The translations under genes and the position numbers were made by a program. Below the pieces are notes generated by a model, which saw only the letters and a program-made list of their open reading frames with translations, was not told the DNA's origin and searched no databases. This document shows positions 43,325 to 52,348 of a DNA stretch of 64,000 nt, in pieces; positions within the stretch are counted from its first letter, which is position 1; every line of letters starts with the position of its first letter. Source of the DNA: JANXQG01 sp963709175 (lineage in GTDB: Bacteria > Planctomycetota > Planctomycetia > Pirellulales > Thermoguttaceae); the NCBI GenBank assembly GCA_963709175.1, contig CAVPVK010000007.1:2604001-2668000 (forward strand). Reading direction: 5' to 3'.

Positions 43325-45583
43325 ATGTCTACTTTGAAAAAGTCCGCTTCCTGGTTCGGCCGACTTGGCCGGGCTTTCGGCGGCAATCAACGCGGCGGAA
43401 CTTCGACCAAGAAGCGTCGCCCCCTTCGATTCGAATCACTGGAGAAACGCTCCCTGTTGTCGGCCACGGTGGCGCCCTCAATCAGCGGCACCGTTTACGA
43501 GAACCCGACGGGGGCGGCCAGCGCCGAGACGCCGTTGGGCAACATCACGGTCAACCTATGGCACGACGGCGGCGACGGCGTTTTCGAGGGCAGCAGCGCC
43601 GGCAGCGACGACACTCTGGTCGGCACTACCACGACGAATTCTACCGGCACGTATACCTTCAACAACCTTTCGACCGGCACGTATTTTGTGCAGCAGGCTC
43701 CCGTGCCGGGTCTGGTGATGGCCGCCGGCCAAGACGTGCAGACCGTGGTAGTTACCAGCGCCGACATGTTGGGCACGACAGGCACGATGATCGACTCCTT
43801 CGCCTCGACCTCGCAGTACGTCACTGCCTCGCTCCACGGCGGCAAGACCGGCATGTCGTCCGAAGCGACGACCGATGCCATCGGCGGCAATCGCAACCTC
43901 TACGTGCAACTCACGACGGCTGGAGGCGCCGTGGATCTGGGCGCTGACGCCGATTGGCCCGGCATGTTGGACTTTGGCGCCGACCCCGCCTCGAACGGCA
44001 TCTTCTGGGTCAACTGGGACGGACACAACGACAATCCCGCCGTGTTGAATCCGACCGGCCTGGGACAAGCTGATCTGACGGCGCAAGGAACTGCCACGGG
44101 CATCGAACTCAACGTCGGCGCCGATCACGACAACGGGTTCGTCATGCTCAAGGTCTACACCAACGCCGCCGACTGGTCTTGGGCAAGCGTTCCGATCACC
44201 GATACGGGCGATGGTTCTCTCAACAGTGCGGACAGCCAATACGTGCCCTTCTCGTCCTTTATGGCAGGGGGCGGAACTGGTGCGAACTTCTCTCAGGTGG
44301 GCGCCGTCCAGTTGTCGGTCAACGGCGTGAACGCCATCGACGGTGAGATCGGGCCGATCGAGACCGTAGGGCCGACCGTCTTCAACGAGAACTTCGTCAA
44401 TTCGGCCGAGGCCGACCTTTCGGTGGTGAAGACGGCCTCACCCAGCACGGCCATCGCCGGCGACCAACTGACCTACACCTTCACTACGAGCAACAACGGG
44501 CCCTCCAACGCCACGGGTGTGGTTCTCTCGGACACGTTGCCCGCGGGGGTGCAATACGTCTCCTCCAGCAGCAGCCAGGGGACAGTCGCCGACACGAACG
44601 GCACGATTTCCGTTGAGCTTGGCAGCCTGGCATCGGGGGCCGTGGCCACGACCAACGTCGTCGTCACCGTCAATCCGAGTGACAGCGGCAGCCTCACCAA
44701 CACGGTGCTGGTCACCGGCAACCAGCCCGACCCAAACTTGAATAACAACACCTCCACGGTCACCACGCCGGTCACGCAGTCGGTCGATCTGGCACTGGTG
44801 AAGACGGCAACGCCCAACCCTGTGGTGGCCGGCCAACAGCTCACCTACACGCTCACCGCCACGAACAATGGCCCCTCCAATGCCACCGGTGTGACGATTG
44901 CCGACACGCTGCCATCGACCACATCCTACGTGTCCTCCAGCGGTTCGGCCACAGCGTCGGTCTCGGGCCAGACTCTGACCCTCGACGTCGGCAGCCTCTC
45001 GGCGGGCGCCTCGGCCACGGAAACGATCGTGGTCACAGTGGCCTCGACCGCCAGCGGCACGATCACGAACACGGCCACGGTGAGCGGCAATCAGCCCGAC
45101 CCCAATCTGGCCAACAATACGGCCTCTGTAACGACGACCGTCAACACGCCGGTCATCGAGCAGTCGTTCGTGGATGTGAAGGTTGTGAAGACGGCCAGCG
45201 TCAATCCGGTGGTGGTCGGCAACGACCTGACCTACACGATTGCGGTGAGCAATAACTCGCTCAACACGGCCGGGGATGTAGTGCTAGTCGACACGCTGCC
45301 TGCGGGCTACTCGTATATTTCGTCTACGGGCCCGGTTTCGCCGACCGTATCCGGCAGCACGATTACTTGGGACCTTGGTGCCATGACCGCGCAGGCAGCC
45401 GACACGATTACCGTGTTGGGCCAGGTGACGTCGGCTGCGGCAAGCACGATCACTAACACGGCAACTGCCACAGTCGGCGGCGACAATCCGGAGGAGAACG
45501 CGGCCGACCTTACGTCAAGCGTGACGACAACGGTACTCCGCTCGGCGGCGCCGAGCAAGTATTACCTCCTGGGACGGCACTAG
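43325..45583 (+). CDS. LEPR-XLL surface protein with SdrD-B-like and DUF11 repeats
   Basis: The start is ATG 43325 behind AAGGAG (MSTLKKSASWFG), 752 residues. The N-terminus is basic and ends in FESLEKRSLLSA, the planctomycete LEPR-XLL export motif. Then come an SdrD-B-like domain (about 45-140: SISGTVYENP, TYTFNNLSTGTYFVQQAPVPGL), a jelly-roll-like domain without a family name (about 150-350) and three DUF11 repeats at about 362, 488 and 616, each starting DLxxVKTAxP and carrying LTYTxxxxNNGPSNATGV. DUF11 domains are isopeptide-bonded surface modules. The end is YYLLGRH with no PEP-CTERM or LPXTG. Probably a stalk or wall component. Confidence 0.83.
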   Translation: MSTLKKSASWFGRLGRAFGGNQRGGTSTKKRRPLRFESLEKRSLLSATVAPSISGTVYENPTGAASAETPLGNITVNLWHDGGDGVFEGSSAGSDDTLVGTTTTNSTGTYTFNNLSTGTYFVQQAPVPGLVMAAGQDVQTVVVTSADMLGTTGTMIDSFASTSQYVTASLHGGKTGMSSEATTDAIGGNRNLYVQLTTAGGAVDLGADADWPGMLDFGADPASNGIFWVNWDGHNDNPAVLNPTGLGQADLTAQGTATGIELNVGADHDNGFVMLKVYTNAADWSWASVPITDTGDGSLNSADSQYVPFSSFMAGGGTGANFSQVGAVQLSVNGVNAIDGEIGPIETVGPTVFNENFVNSAEADLSVVKTASPSTAIAGDQLTYTFTTSNNGPSNATGVVLSDTLPAGVQYVSSSSSQGTVADTNGTISVELGSLASGAVATTNVVVTVNPSDSGSLTNTVLVTGNQPDPNLNNNTSTVTTPVTQSVDLALVKTATPNPVVAGQQLTYTLTATNNGPSNATGVTIADTLPSTTSYVSSSGSATASVSGQTLTLDVGSLSAGASATETIVVTVASTASGTITNTATVSGNQPDPNLANNTASVTTTVNTPVIEQSFVDVKVVKTASVNPVVVGNDLTYTIAVSNNSLNTAGDVVLVDTLPAGYSYISSTGPVSPTVSGSTITWDLGAMTAQAADTITVLGQVTSAAASTITNTATATVGGDNPEENAADLTSSVTTTVLRSAAPSKYYLLGRH

Positions 45584-45744
45584 ACCGTAGGCACGGCCGC
45601 GTGGCACTTGCAATTTTTCGGCCGCATGCGATAATACCAGTTGGAGATCCGCCTTTTGCCCGGAAAGGCCGGCTAAAAGCCGGAACTTTAACAGTTCGTA
45701 CGAATATAGCATGAACCTCGCCACGTGCCATTTTTATTGGTTTT

Positions 45745-45850
45745 ACTTTAGCCCCGCAGATTTCGGGGTCGGAGGTGGCGTGTAGCGTTCCTTTCCAACC
45801 GACAGCGATCCAAGCCCCGAGACCTGCTTCAGGCCCCGGGGCTTTTTTTG
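45745..45850 (+). ncRNA. Candidate structured RNA with its own terminator
   Basis: Three consecutive stems: CCCCG/CGGGG (45752-45768), GTCGG/CCGAC (45768-45803), and the terminator stem. All lie between the DUF11 and DAHP synthase genes in the 451-base gap where no gene was found. It could be the 3' end of the DUF11 mRNA, a leader or an independent small RNA. No Rfam consensus recognised by eye. Confidence 0.3.
45812..45848 (+). terminator. Rho-independent terminator
   Basis: AAGCCCCG and CGGGGCTT form an 8-base stem enclosing a CCTG/CAGG inner dyad; a run of seven T follows. Confidence 0.75.
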
Positions 45851-46034
45851 TGGCCAGGTTTTCCGCACTGGGGGGACCTGCTTCGTGGCTCGTAGGTCCT
45901 TTCAGTCGGAAAGGACGAACGGGCGAAGATTCAAAGAAAAGGCAACAGTTTTCTAACAGCCGCGAACACATTACTCCCTCTCGGCAAGAGAGACCTACTT
46001 CGTTCCTTACTCTCAGTTACCCAGGAATCCCATC

Positions 46035-47048
46035 ATGATCGTCGTCATGAAAAAAGGCGCAAGCCACGAGCAAATTGAGCACATGATCCAACGCGTCGAG
46101 TCGTTGGGCCTGAAAGCGCATCCGATCTTCGGCACGGAACGCACGGTGATCGCGGCCATCGGCGACAAGCGCGACGAGTACCGCCAATCGCTGGAAAGCG
46201 GTCCCGGCGTGGCCGAAGTCGTCCCCATCCTGGCCCCCTACAAGGTCGCCAGCCGTGAAGTCAAGGACGAGCCTACGGTGATCCGCGTCGGCAGCCTCGT
46301 GGTGGGCAACACACACGTCGGCATGATCGCCGGCCCCTGCTCCGTGGAAAGCGAGGAACAGACCCTGTGCACGGCCCGCGCGGTGAAGGCGGCGGGGGCA
46401 ACGGCCCTCCGCGGCGGGGCGTTCAAGCCCCGAACCAGTCCCTACAGCTTCCAAGGTCTGAAGGAGGACGGGCTGAAGATTCTCGCCGCCGCCCGAGCAG
46501 AAACCGGCCTGGCGGTGGTCACGGAGGTCATGTCGGAATTCGACGTTGCCCTGGTCGCCCGCTATGCCGATGTCCTGCAGATCGGGGCCCGCAACATGCA
46601 AAACTATCGCTTGCTGGAGGCCGTGGGGGCCGAAGGACGCCCGGTACTCCTCAAGCGCGGACCCAGCGCCACGCTCGATGAGCTCCTGTTGGCGGCCGAG
46701 TATGTGCTCAATGCGGGCAATCCCAACGTGATGCTGTGCGAGCGGGGAATCCGCACCTTTGAGTCGCACACCCGCTATTCGCTCACCTTGGCTTCAGTCC
46801 CTTACCTGCACGACCGCACGCACCTGCCCGTCGTGGTCGATCCGAGCCACGGTACGGGCCACACGGCCCTGGTGGCGCGGATGGCGGCCGCCTCGATCGC
46901 GGCCGGCGCCGACGGCCTGATCATCGAGGTTCATCCGGACCCGGAGACCGCCCTGAGCGACGGCTATCAATCGCTGACCTTCCGGCAATTCGACGACCTC
47001 ATGGCCCTCTGCCGCCGCGTGGCTGCGGCGATTGACCGCGTGCTGTGA
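46035..47048 (+). CDS. aroF: 3-deoxy-7-phosphoheptulonate synthase (type I beta, ferredoxin-like N-domain)
   Basis: The 337-residue enzyme condenses PEP and erythrose-4-phosphate in the first step of aromatic amino-acid synthesis. An N-terminal ferredoxin-like regulatory domain (about 1-70) precedes the TIM barrel. Motifs: MIAGPCSVESE, LRGGAFKPRTSPYSFQG, VVTEVMSEFDVALV, QIGARNMQNY, LLKRGPSATLDE, LCERGIRTFE and VVDPSHGTGHTALV. Length and order match AroF/AroG of Thermotoga and Bacillus type. No neighbouring aro genes, so probably regulated alone by feedback through the N-domain. Confidence 0.94.
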   Translation: MIVVMKKGASHEQIEHMIQRVESLGLKAHPIFGTERTVIAAIGDKRDEYRQSLESGPGVAEVVPILAPYKVASREVKDEPTVIRVGSLVVGNTHVGMIAGPCSVESEEQTLCTARAVKAAGATALRGGAFKPRTSPYSFQGLKEDGLKILAAARAETGLAVVTEVMSEFDVALVARYADVLQIGARNMQNYRLLEAVGAEGRPVLLKRGPSATLDELLLAAEYVLNAGNPNVMLCERGIRTFESHTRYSLTLASVPYLHDRTHLPVVVDPSHGTGHTALVARMAAASIAAGADGLIIEVHPDPETALSDGYQSLTFRQFDDLMALCRRVAAAIDRVL

Positions 47049-47318
47049 AACTTCGAGACCGTTGGATAGTGAACGACCCTTTTGAGCTCTGCGAGAATCA
47101 CAACGTTACGCGCCGCGCTGTCTCCAACGAAAATTCGGTAACCAGAAACCATTTGCGAGCTAAATCCAAGTTTTCAAGGGGCGAATATCTACCTTGATAA
47201 TACGCATGGCGACCGACAATTCTCTGGATCGCTGTCGTAAACGTTTGCTATGGAATATGTTGGGGATGCTCCACGAGTTCCACGTGCAGATCACCATCCC
47301 GTAAGTTAATGGTTAAGC

Positions 47319-48842
47319 TTAGCCCTCGCTCTGCAACGCCGTCGCCGCGGGCTGCACGTTGCGGCCGTCGTGGAAGAAGAGGCAGTTGCCGCCCCGCTGT
47401 CGGGCGGTGTCCAAGGCTGTCTCCGCCTTGCGGAACAGTGCCACCATGTCCTCGGCGCGGCTCGCCTCGATCAGGCCGACGCTCACGGTAAAGCCTACTT
47501 TCGTCGTTCCCGCCGGTATCGCCACCTGCGTCGCCTCGTCGCGGATGCGGTCAGCCACGCCAACGGCATTGCCGATTTCTGCACCGGGCAAGAGAACGGC
47601 CAGGCAGCTCGGACTGTATCGTGCCACCATGTCCATCTCCCGCACCCCAGCAAAGACGACTCGTGCCAGGCTCGCCACCATGAGGTCGCGGAGTTTTGCG
47701 CCGTGCTGGCCGGTGAGACTCTCGAAACGATCGATCTGGGCGAGAACGAGCGTTAAGGTCTGGCCACCGCGCTTCCACTCGGCCATGCGGCTGCGGGTGT
47801 GCTGGCAGAACGCAGTACGATTAAGAATCGCCGGCAGATCGTCGGCCAGTTTTTCATTGCCGGCGCTATCGGTGGCGGCAGCAGGCGATGCCGCCGGCAC
47901 ACGAGGTGCGGCCACGACGGCTTCCCGTGCGGTGGCTGGCCTGGTTTCCTCCTCGACGATCGGAACGATGCTCCGCCCGTCGTGCCAATGCGCACAATTG
48001 CGGCCGGCCTCCTTGGAGGCGTACAAGGCAGCGTCCGCCCGCGCGACGATTTTCTCGACATCGTCGTCCGGAGCGATCTGGGCAGCGCCTATGCTCATAG
48101 TCACTTGGGGTCTTCCCGCGGGGAACTCGAAGACCGTAGCGGCCATCGCCTTGCGGAGCCGGGTCAGGGCCCGTTGCACTTCGGCAAGCGTGGCGCGGCT
48201 GAAGAGTACGACGAATTCCTCGCCGCCGTAACGGGCAATGGAATCGCTTTCCCGTAGGACCCGCCGCAAGACACGACCGGTTCCGCGCAGCACCTCGTCG
48301 CCCGCTTGGTGCCCATATGTATCGTTGAACCGCTTGAACTTGTCGAGGTCGATCATGGCCAGCGTGAAGACATGGCCCGTCTGGCAGAAGTTGGCCAGGC
48401 ACTGGGCGATGTCGATTTCAAAGGCCCGGCGGTTGCCGACCAGGGTCAAGGCATCGGTACGGGCTTCGACGGCGTGCGACTCGACCAACCGCACCTGCTC
48501 GCGGAGCCGGTCCTCAGCCCGGTCGAGGCGGCCCTGCATGGTCTTGTTGGCGTCGACCAGCCTGGTTACCACGTTGAGGATCTTGGCCGGTTCATGCAGT
48601 GTGTCGGCCTTCAATTCGACATTGATTTCCTCGACCCGCGTATTGTGCTCGCCCAACTCCGAGGCCACGCTAGTTGCCAGCTTTTGCAAGCATGCCAACA
48701 ACTCGCGAACGCGGCGAACCTCATCGTCGTCGACCGGCGCCTCAGGCGGTTTTGCGCCCCGGCTCCGCAGCCACCAGCCCGCGGCCAGGCCGATCATCAC
48801 GGTCAGCGAGGCAAAGAGCAAGTAAAGATTCAATTCGGACAT
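47319..48842 (-). CDS. Membrane diguanylate cyclase with a second, degenerate GGDEF domain
   Basis: The 507-residue protein starts with one transmembrane helix (YLLFASLTVMIGLAAGWWL), a helical linker (about 40-125), and a canonical GGDEF domain (about 130-290): DALTLVGNRRAFE, MIDLDKFKRFNDTYGHQAGDEVL, ARYGGEEFVVLF. This should make c-di-GMP. After an Ala/Pro-rich linker a second domain of the same fold follows (about 335-485). There the signature is replaced by ARYSPSCLAVLLPG, so it cannot be catalytic and may bind GTP or act in dimerisation. No RxxD inhibitory site stands before GGEEF. Confidence 0.88.
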   Translation of the reverse strand: MSELNLYLLFASLTVMIGLAAGWWLRSRGAKPPEAPVDDDEVRRVRELLACLQKLATSVASELGEHNTRVEEINVELKADTLHEPAKILNVVTRLVDANKTMQGRLDRAEDRLREQVRLVESHAVEARTDALTLVGNRRAFEIDIAQCLANFCQTGHVFTLAMIDLDKFKRFNDTYGHQAGDEVLRGTGRVLRRVLRESDSIARYGGEEFVVLFSRATLAEVQRALTRLRKAMAATVFEFPAGRPQVTMSIGAAQIAPDDDVEKIVARADAALYASKEAGRNCAHWHDGRSIVPIVEEETRPATAREAVVAAPRVPAASPAAATDSAGNEKLADDLPAILNRTAFCQHTRSRMAEWKRGGQTLTLVLAQIDRFESLTGQHGAKLRDLMVASLARVVFAGVREMDMVARYSPSCLAVLLPGAEIGNAVGVADRIRDEATQVAIPAGTTKVGFTVSVGLIEASRAEDMVALFRKAETALDTARQRGGNCLFFHDGRNVQPAATALQSEG

Positions 48843-49063
48843 CCCGATCGGTCCCCTGGGCCATTCTGAGGGTTTCGTGCCTGCAGCATGGCCGATCTCG
48901 ACGCGTTACGGCGCGTATGGCCACTACATGACTCTAGGTCACCAAACCGCCGCAACGCCGAGAAAAGACGAGGGCTTGGACCGACCGGCGTCTCGCCGCC
49001 AGGGCGAAAAAGCCGCATCGTCGATCCAGGCCCTCAATTCGCTACCGACGAATGGGTTCGTTT

Positions 49064-52000
49064 CTACCCAACTAACCGCCGGCGATGCCAGCGGCACATG
49101 AGCATCAGCCCGCCCACGAGCAAGAGCGTGGCCGTGGCCGGCTCGGGCACGGCCGCCACAGCGGCCGGCGATGCGGAAACCGCCGAACTAGCCACCGGCG
49201 CCGAAGCGGCTGTCGGGTCGAAGATGAATGTCCCAGCGGCGCCCACAGCCAACGCACCCCCGCTGGGCAGGGCCGAAGCGGTGGTTACGGTGAGCGCGCC
49301 ATCAGCAACGGTCGTGCCGCCGTCGTAATAGTTTGAGCCCGACAAAATCAAGAGGCCGGCCCCGGTCTTCAAGACGCCGGCGCCACCCACGCTATCGATG
49401 ATGTTGCCGGAAATCAGGGCGCTGTCGCCGCCCGTGCCTTGCGCCACATAAATCTGGCGGGTGCCGCCGCTGAGGTCGATGCTGTCGGTGAAGTTGACCT
49501 GGTTGTTGGCTGTGGGCGAACCAAACGTCAACGCGCTGCCATTACCGACAAAGCCCTGGGTGCCGCCCCAGACGAGCGCCACCCCCGGGCTCATGCTCAC
49601 GGTGAGCGGACCGCCATTGGCGGCGAAACCGCCGTCGCCCGTCCACTGAACCTGGCCGGCGGCCGTGCCCAGCGCTCGGCTGAATGTGCCGCTGGTCTGG
49701 AAAACTGCGCCAACGCCGGTTTGCGCCAGTTTGCCGTTGAATATCAGATTCGACGTAGCGGGAAGACCCATGCCATCGATGGCCTGCAACTCGCCCGCAT
49801 CGATCATCGTCGCTCCGCTATAGGCATTGCTGCCGGCCAACACCTGCGTGCCGTTGCCGTTCATGACCACGCTGACGCCGCCCGTGCCGTCGGAGATCAC
49901 GCCGCTGAAAGTGGTCGAGCCGCCAGTGGGGCTGAGAACCAGCGCCGCAGGGTTGGTACCGCTGTTGGTCACGCTGCCGGCGTTGCCGCGAGCGTAGTCG
50001 GAAAGCGAGGCCACCTGCTGACTTGCCCCATTCAGGTCCAACGTCGCCCCCGAGGCAATGGTCACCGGTGTGGTGCTCGGCAAGAGGTTGTTGAGGCCGA
50101 CAGTGTTCGCGCCAAGGGCGCCTTGGTACGTGAGCTGCGCTTGCGAAAGGGCGGAATCCCAAATCCGCACTTCGTCGTAAGTAGCGCTGGCGTCCTGATC
50201 GCCGTATTCCGAGCGGCCCAGCCACATGTTGGTCTGCGTCAACTCGGACAGATTCCAGGTCGACGCTTGGCTGCCGGTGGCGATCAAGTTGCCGGAAGTA
50301 CTCAATTGATACCAGTTGAGGATGGTACCGTTGCCGCTGGGTGTAATGACCAGGGCAATCTGATACTCGGTACCCGTATTAAAGGTCGCCGCGTTGAAAT
50401 TCGCCCCGTTCGGTGCGATCACGCTCGGATTGTTCGTTCCCTGGGTCCACGACCAGAGAAGGTCGCTGGGCGCGCCGGGCGTACTGCCGAAGTCGAAGAT
50501 TCGCGACCACGATTGCACCTGGTTCTCCGTGGCCCAAAGCTCAATGGTGCAGGCCGCGTTGGTTGTCGGCAGGATGTTCGTACTGCCGTTGCCCAGCGAC
50601 ACGTAGGAGACGTGGCTGATACCGTTGCCATTGACGGTGACCCCGCTGCTGCTCTGCGTGCAACTCCCAGAGATTATGGCGGTGACCCCACCCACCGAAT
50701 CGTTAAGACCGTTGCCGAAGCTCCAACGATGGGCGAGAGTCGCCAGCGGCGACAACTGCAGCGTACCGTCGGCGATAACCGTCGGACCGCTATAGGTGCT
50801 CAATCCGCCCATCGACAGGATGCCGCTTCCGATCTTGGTAAGGCCTCCGGCCCCGCTTAAAACACCCGTATAGGTTGTGTTCTGGCCGTTGTTGCCCACG
50901 TTCAGCGCAACAGGTTCGGAGGCGGCCGTCGCCAGCGGGAGGTTCGCAGCGCCCGTCAGACCGCCGAAGACCGGAGTGGTGTTGCCCGCAGCAAATGCCA
51001 GCGTGTTGTTGTTTACGACATTGACGGTGCTGTTCTCGACCGCTAGTCGATGGGCCAAACTCAATGTTCCGCTGACGGCCGTGGTCATGCCGGAGTAGCT
51101 ATTGCTGTTGGCGAGAGTCAACATTCCGCTGCCGTACTTGGTCAGCGCCCCGATGCCGGAGATCGTTCCGCCAAAGGTCGTGCTGGAGTTGTCGTAACCG
51201 ACAATCAGGTTGCCCGTATTCAGGGCCACGTTGCCCGCGCCGCTCAGGTTTGGCAGGTACTGGTCGGGAGTCAGGTTCGCGGTCGACGTGGCCAGAGCCA
51301 CCGTTCCGCCGCTAGTGTCCGGACCGCTCCAGAGGACACTGAGGTTCTCGCCGCCAAAGCCCTGATACCAGGCCACGGCGATATTGTGGTAGCCGGCCGA
51401 AAGGGTAATCGTCCCCGCCCCGGTCGCCGTCCACGGCGCGCCGTTGGTGGTGGGCGCCCCAGGCACCACAGTCTGGCCGTCGACGAAGATCGCCGCGTCA
51501 TCATCCTGTTGGCCAATCACAAACGTGTAGCTGCCGCTGTTGGTTATATCGATCATGCCCGAGCCGATGGCCTGGACATAATTCGGCGTGGCAAATGGCA
51601 GCGAAAACAACGAGGTTTGATTCGTGACCGAGGTCGGGGTGACGTTAGATACGACACTTTGGATGCCCGTCAAAGGGCCAGTGAAGGTAGCCTGATTGCC
51701 GGCCGTCGAACCATAATAGGCCCATGCCAAGCCTGTGTTGGCCGAGGCGCTGACACTCAGCGTCGCCCCTGCGGCCACGGAAACCGAGTTGGCCGGGCTG
51801 CCCAAGGCCGAGGCGTCGGCCGATACGAGGGTGCCTTTGTTGACCGCGATCGATTGGCCAGCGCCGCCGAATGTGTTTGGCCCGGACAACGTTGTTGCGC
51901 CGCTGCCGATCACCGTCAGGCCGCCCGGCCCCGCGATCGTCGAAGCGATCGAGAAATTGGTCCCTTGATTGTCCAGTGTCAGGCCGCCGCCGGCATTGGT

Positions 52001-52348
52001 GATCGTGCGGGCCGAGTTGAGAGCCACTCCTGCCGCCCCGGCCTGCAAGGTCCCCGCGGACATGAAGGTCACGCTCGAATTGACCGCGCCCAGTGCGCCG
52101 TCGCCCGCCACGTTGAGGTTCCCGCCGTTGACGATCGTGCCGCCCGAGTAGCTGTTGGTCGTATTGCCCAACACGAGCGTGCCGCCGCCAGCCATGGTCA
52201 GGCTACCGGTGCCCGAAATCGGTCCGGCAACCGCGAAGATATTGCCCTGAGTGCTGAAAGTATCGTTGCCGTTGATGGTGATGCTTCGCGCGGCGTTGAG
52301 GGCCACGTTGCCCGTGGCCTGCAAAGTTCCCGCGGAGGTGAAGGTCAC
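49064..52348 (-). CDS. Giant PEP-CTERM beta-repeat protein, C-terminal part (frameshifted)
   Basis: This continues the protein begun at 57693; the ATG at 52348 is internal. It consists mainly of autotransporter-associated beta-strand repeats (units like LVLGNTTNSYSGGTIVNGGNLNVAG and LSGPNTF), with a PA14-like domain (ITNSGSYTFVIGQQDDDAAIFVDG, HNIAVAWYQGFGG) and a LamG-like domain (LAHRWSFGNGLNDS ... WLGRSEYGDQDASATYDEVRIWD). It ends in a PEP-CTERM sorting tail (49064-49150): VPEPAT, a hydrophobic helix and CRWHRRR, which marks exosortase-dependent surface sorting. No exosortase lies in the window. Function inferred: very large adhesin or matrix protein. Confidence 0.85.
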   Translation of the reverse strand: MTFTSAGTLQATGNVALNAARSITINGNDTFSTQGNIFAVAGPISGTGSLTMAGGGTLVLGNTTNSYSGGTIVNGGNLNVAGDGALGAVNSSVTFMSAGTLQAGAAGVALNSARTITNAGGGLTLDNQGTNFSIASTIAGPGGLTVIGSGATTLSGPNTFGGAGQSIAVNKGTLVSADASALGSPANSVSVAAGATLSVSASANTGLAWAYYGSTAGNQATFTGPLTGIQSVVSNVTPTSVTNQTSLFSLPFATPNYVQAIGSGMIDITNSGSYTFVIGQQDDDAAIFVDGQTVVPGAPTTNGAPWTATGAGTITLSAGYHNIAVAWYQGFGGENLSVLWSGPDTSGGTVALATSTANLTPDQYLPNLSGAGNVALNTGNLIVGYDNSSTTFGGTISGIGALTKYGSGMLTLANSNSYSGMTTAVSGTLSLAHRLAVENSTVNVVNNNTLAFAAGNTTPVFGGLTGAANLPLATAASEPVALNVGNNGQNTTYTGVLSGAGGLTKIGSGILSMGGLSTYSGPTVIADGTLQLSPLATLAHRWSFGNGLNDSVGGVTAIISGSCTQSSSGVTVNGNGISHVSYVSLGNGSTNILPTTNAACTIELWATENQVQSWSRIFDFGSTPGAPSDLLWSWTQGTNNPSVIAPNGANFNAATFNTGTEYQIALVITPSGNGTILNWYQLSTSGNLIATGSQASTWNLSELTQTNMWLGRSEYGDQDASATYDEVRIWDSALSQAQLTYQGALGANTVGLNNLLPSTTPVTIASGATLDLNGASQQVASLSDYARGNAGSVTNSGTNPAALVLSPTGGSTTFSGVISDGTGGVSVVMNGNGTQVLAGSNAYSGATMIDAGELQAIDGMGLPATSNLIFNGKLAQTGVGAVFQTSGTFSRALGTAAGQVQWTGDGGFAANGGPLTVSMSPGVALVWGGTQGFVGNGSALTFGSPTANNQVNFTDSIDLSGGTRQIYVAQGTGGDSALISGNIIDSVGGAGVLKTGAGLLILSGSNYYDGGTTVADGALTVTTASALPSGGALAVGAAGTFIFDPTAASAPVASSAVSASPAAVAAVPEPATATLLLVGGLMLMCRWHRRRLVG

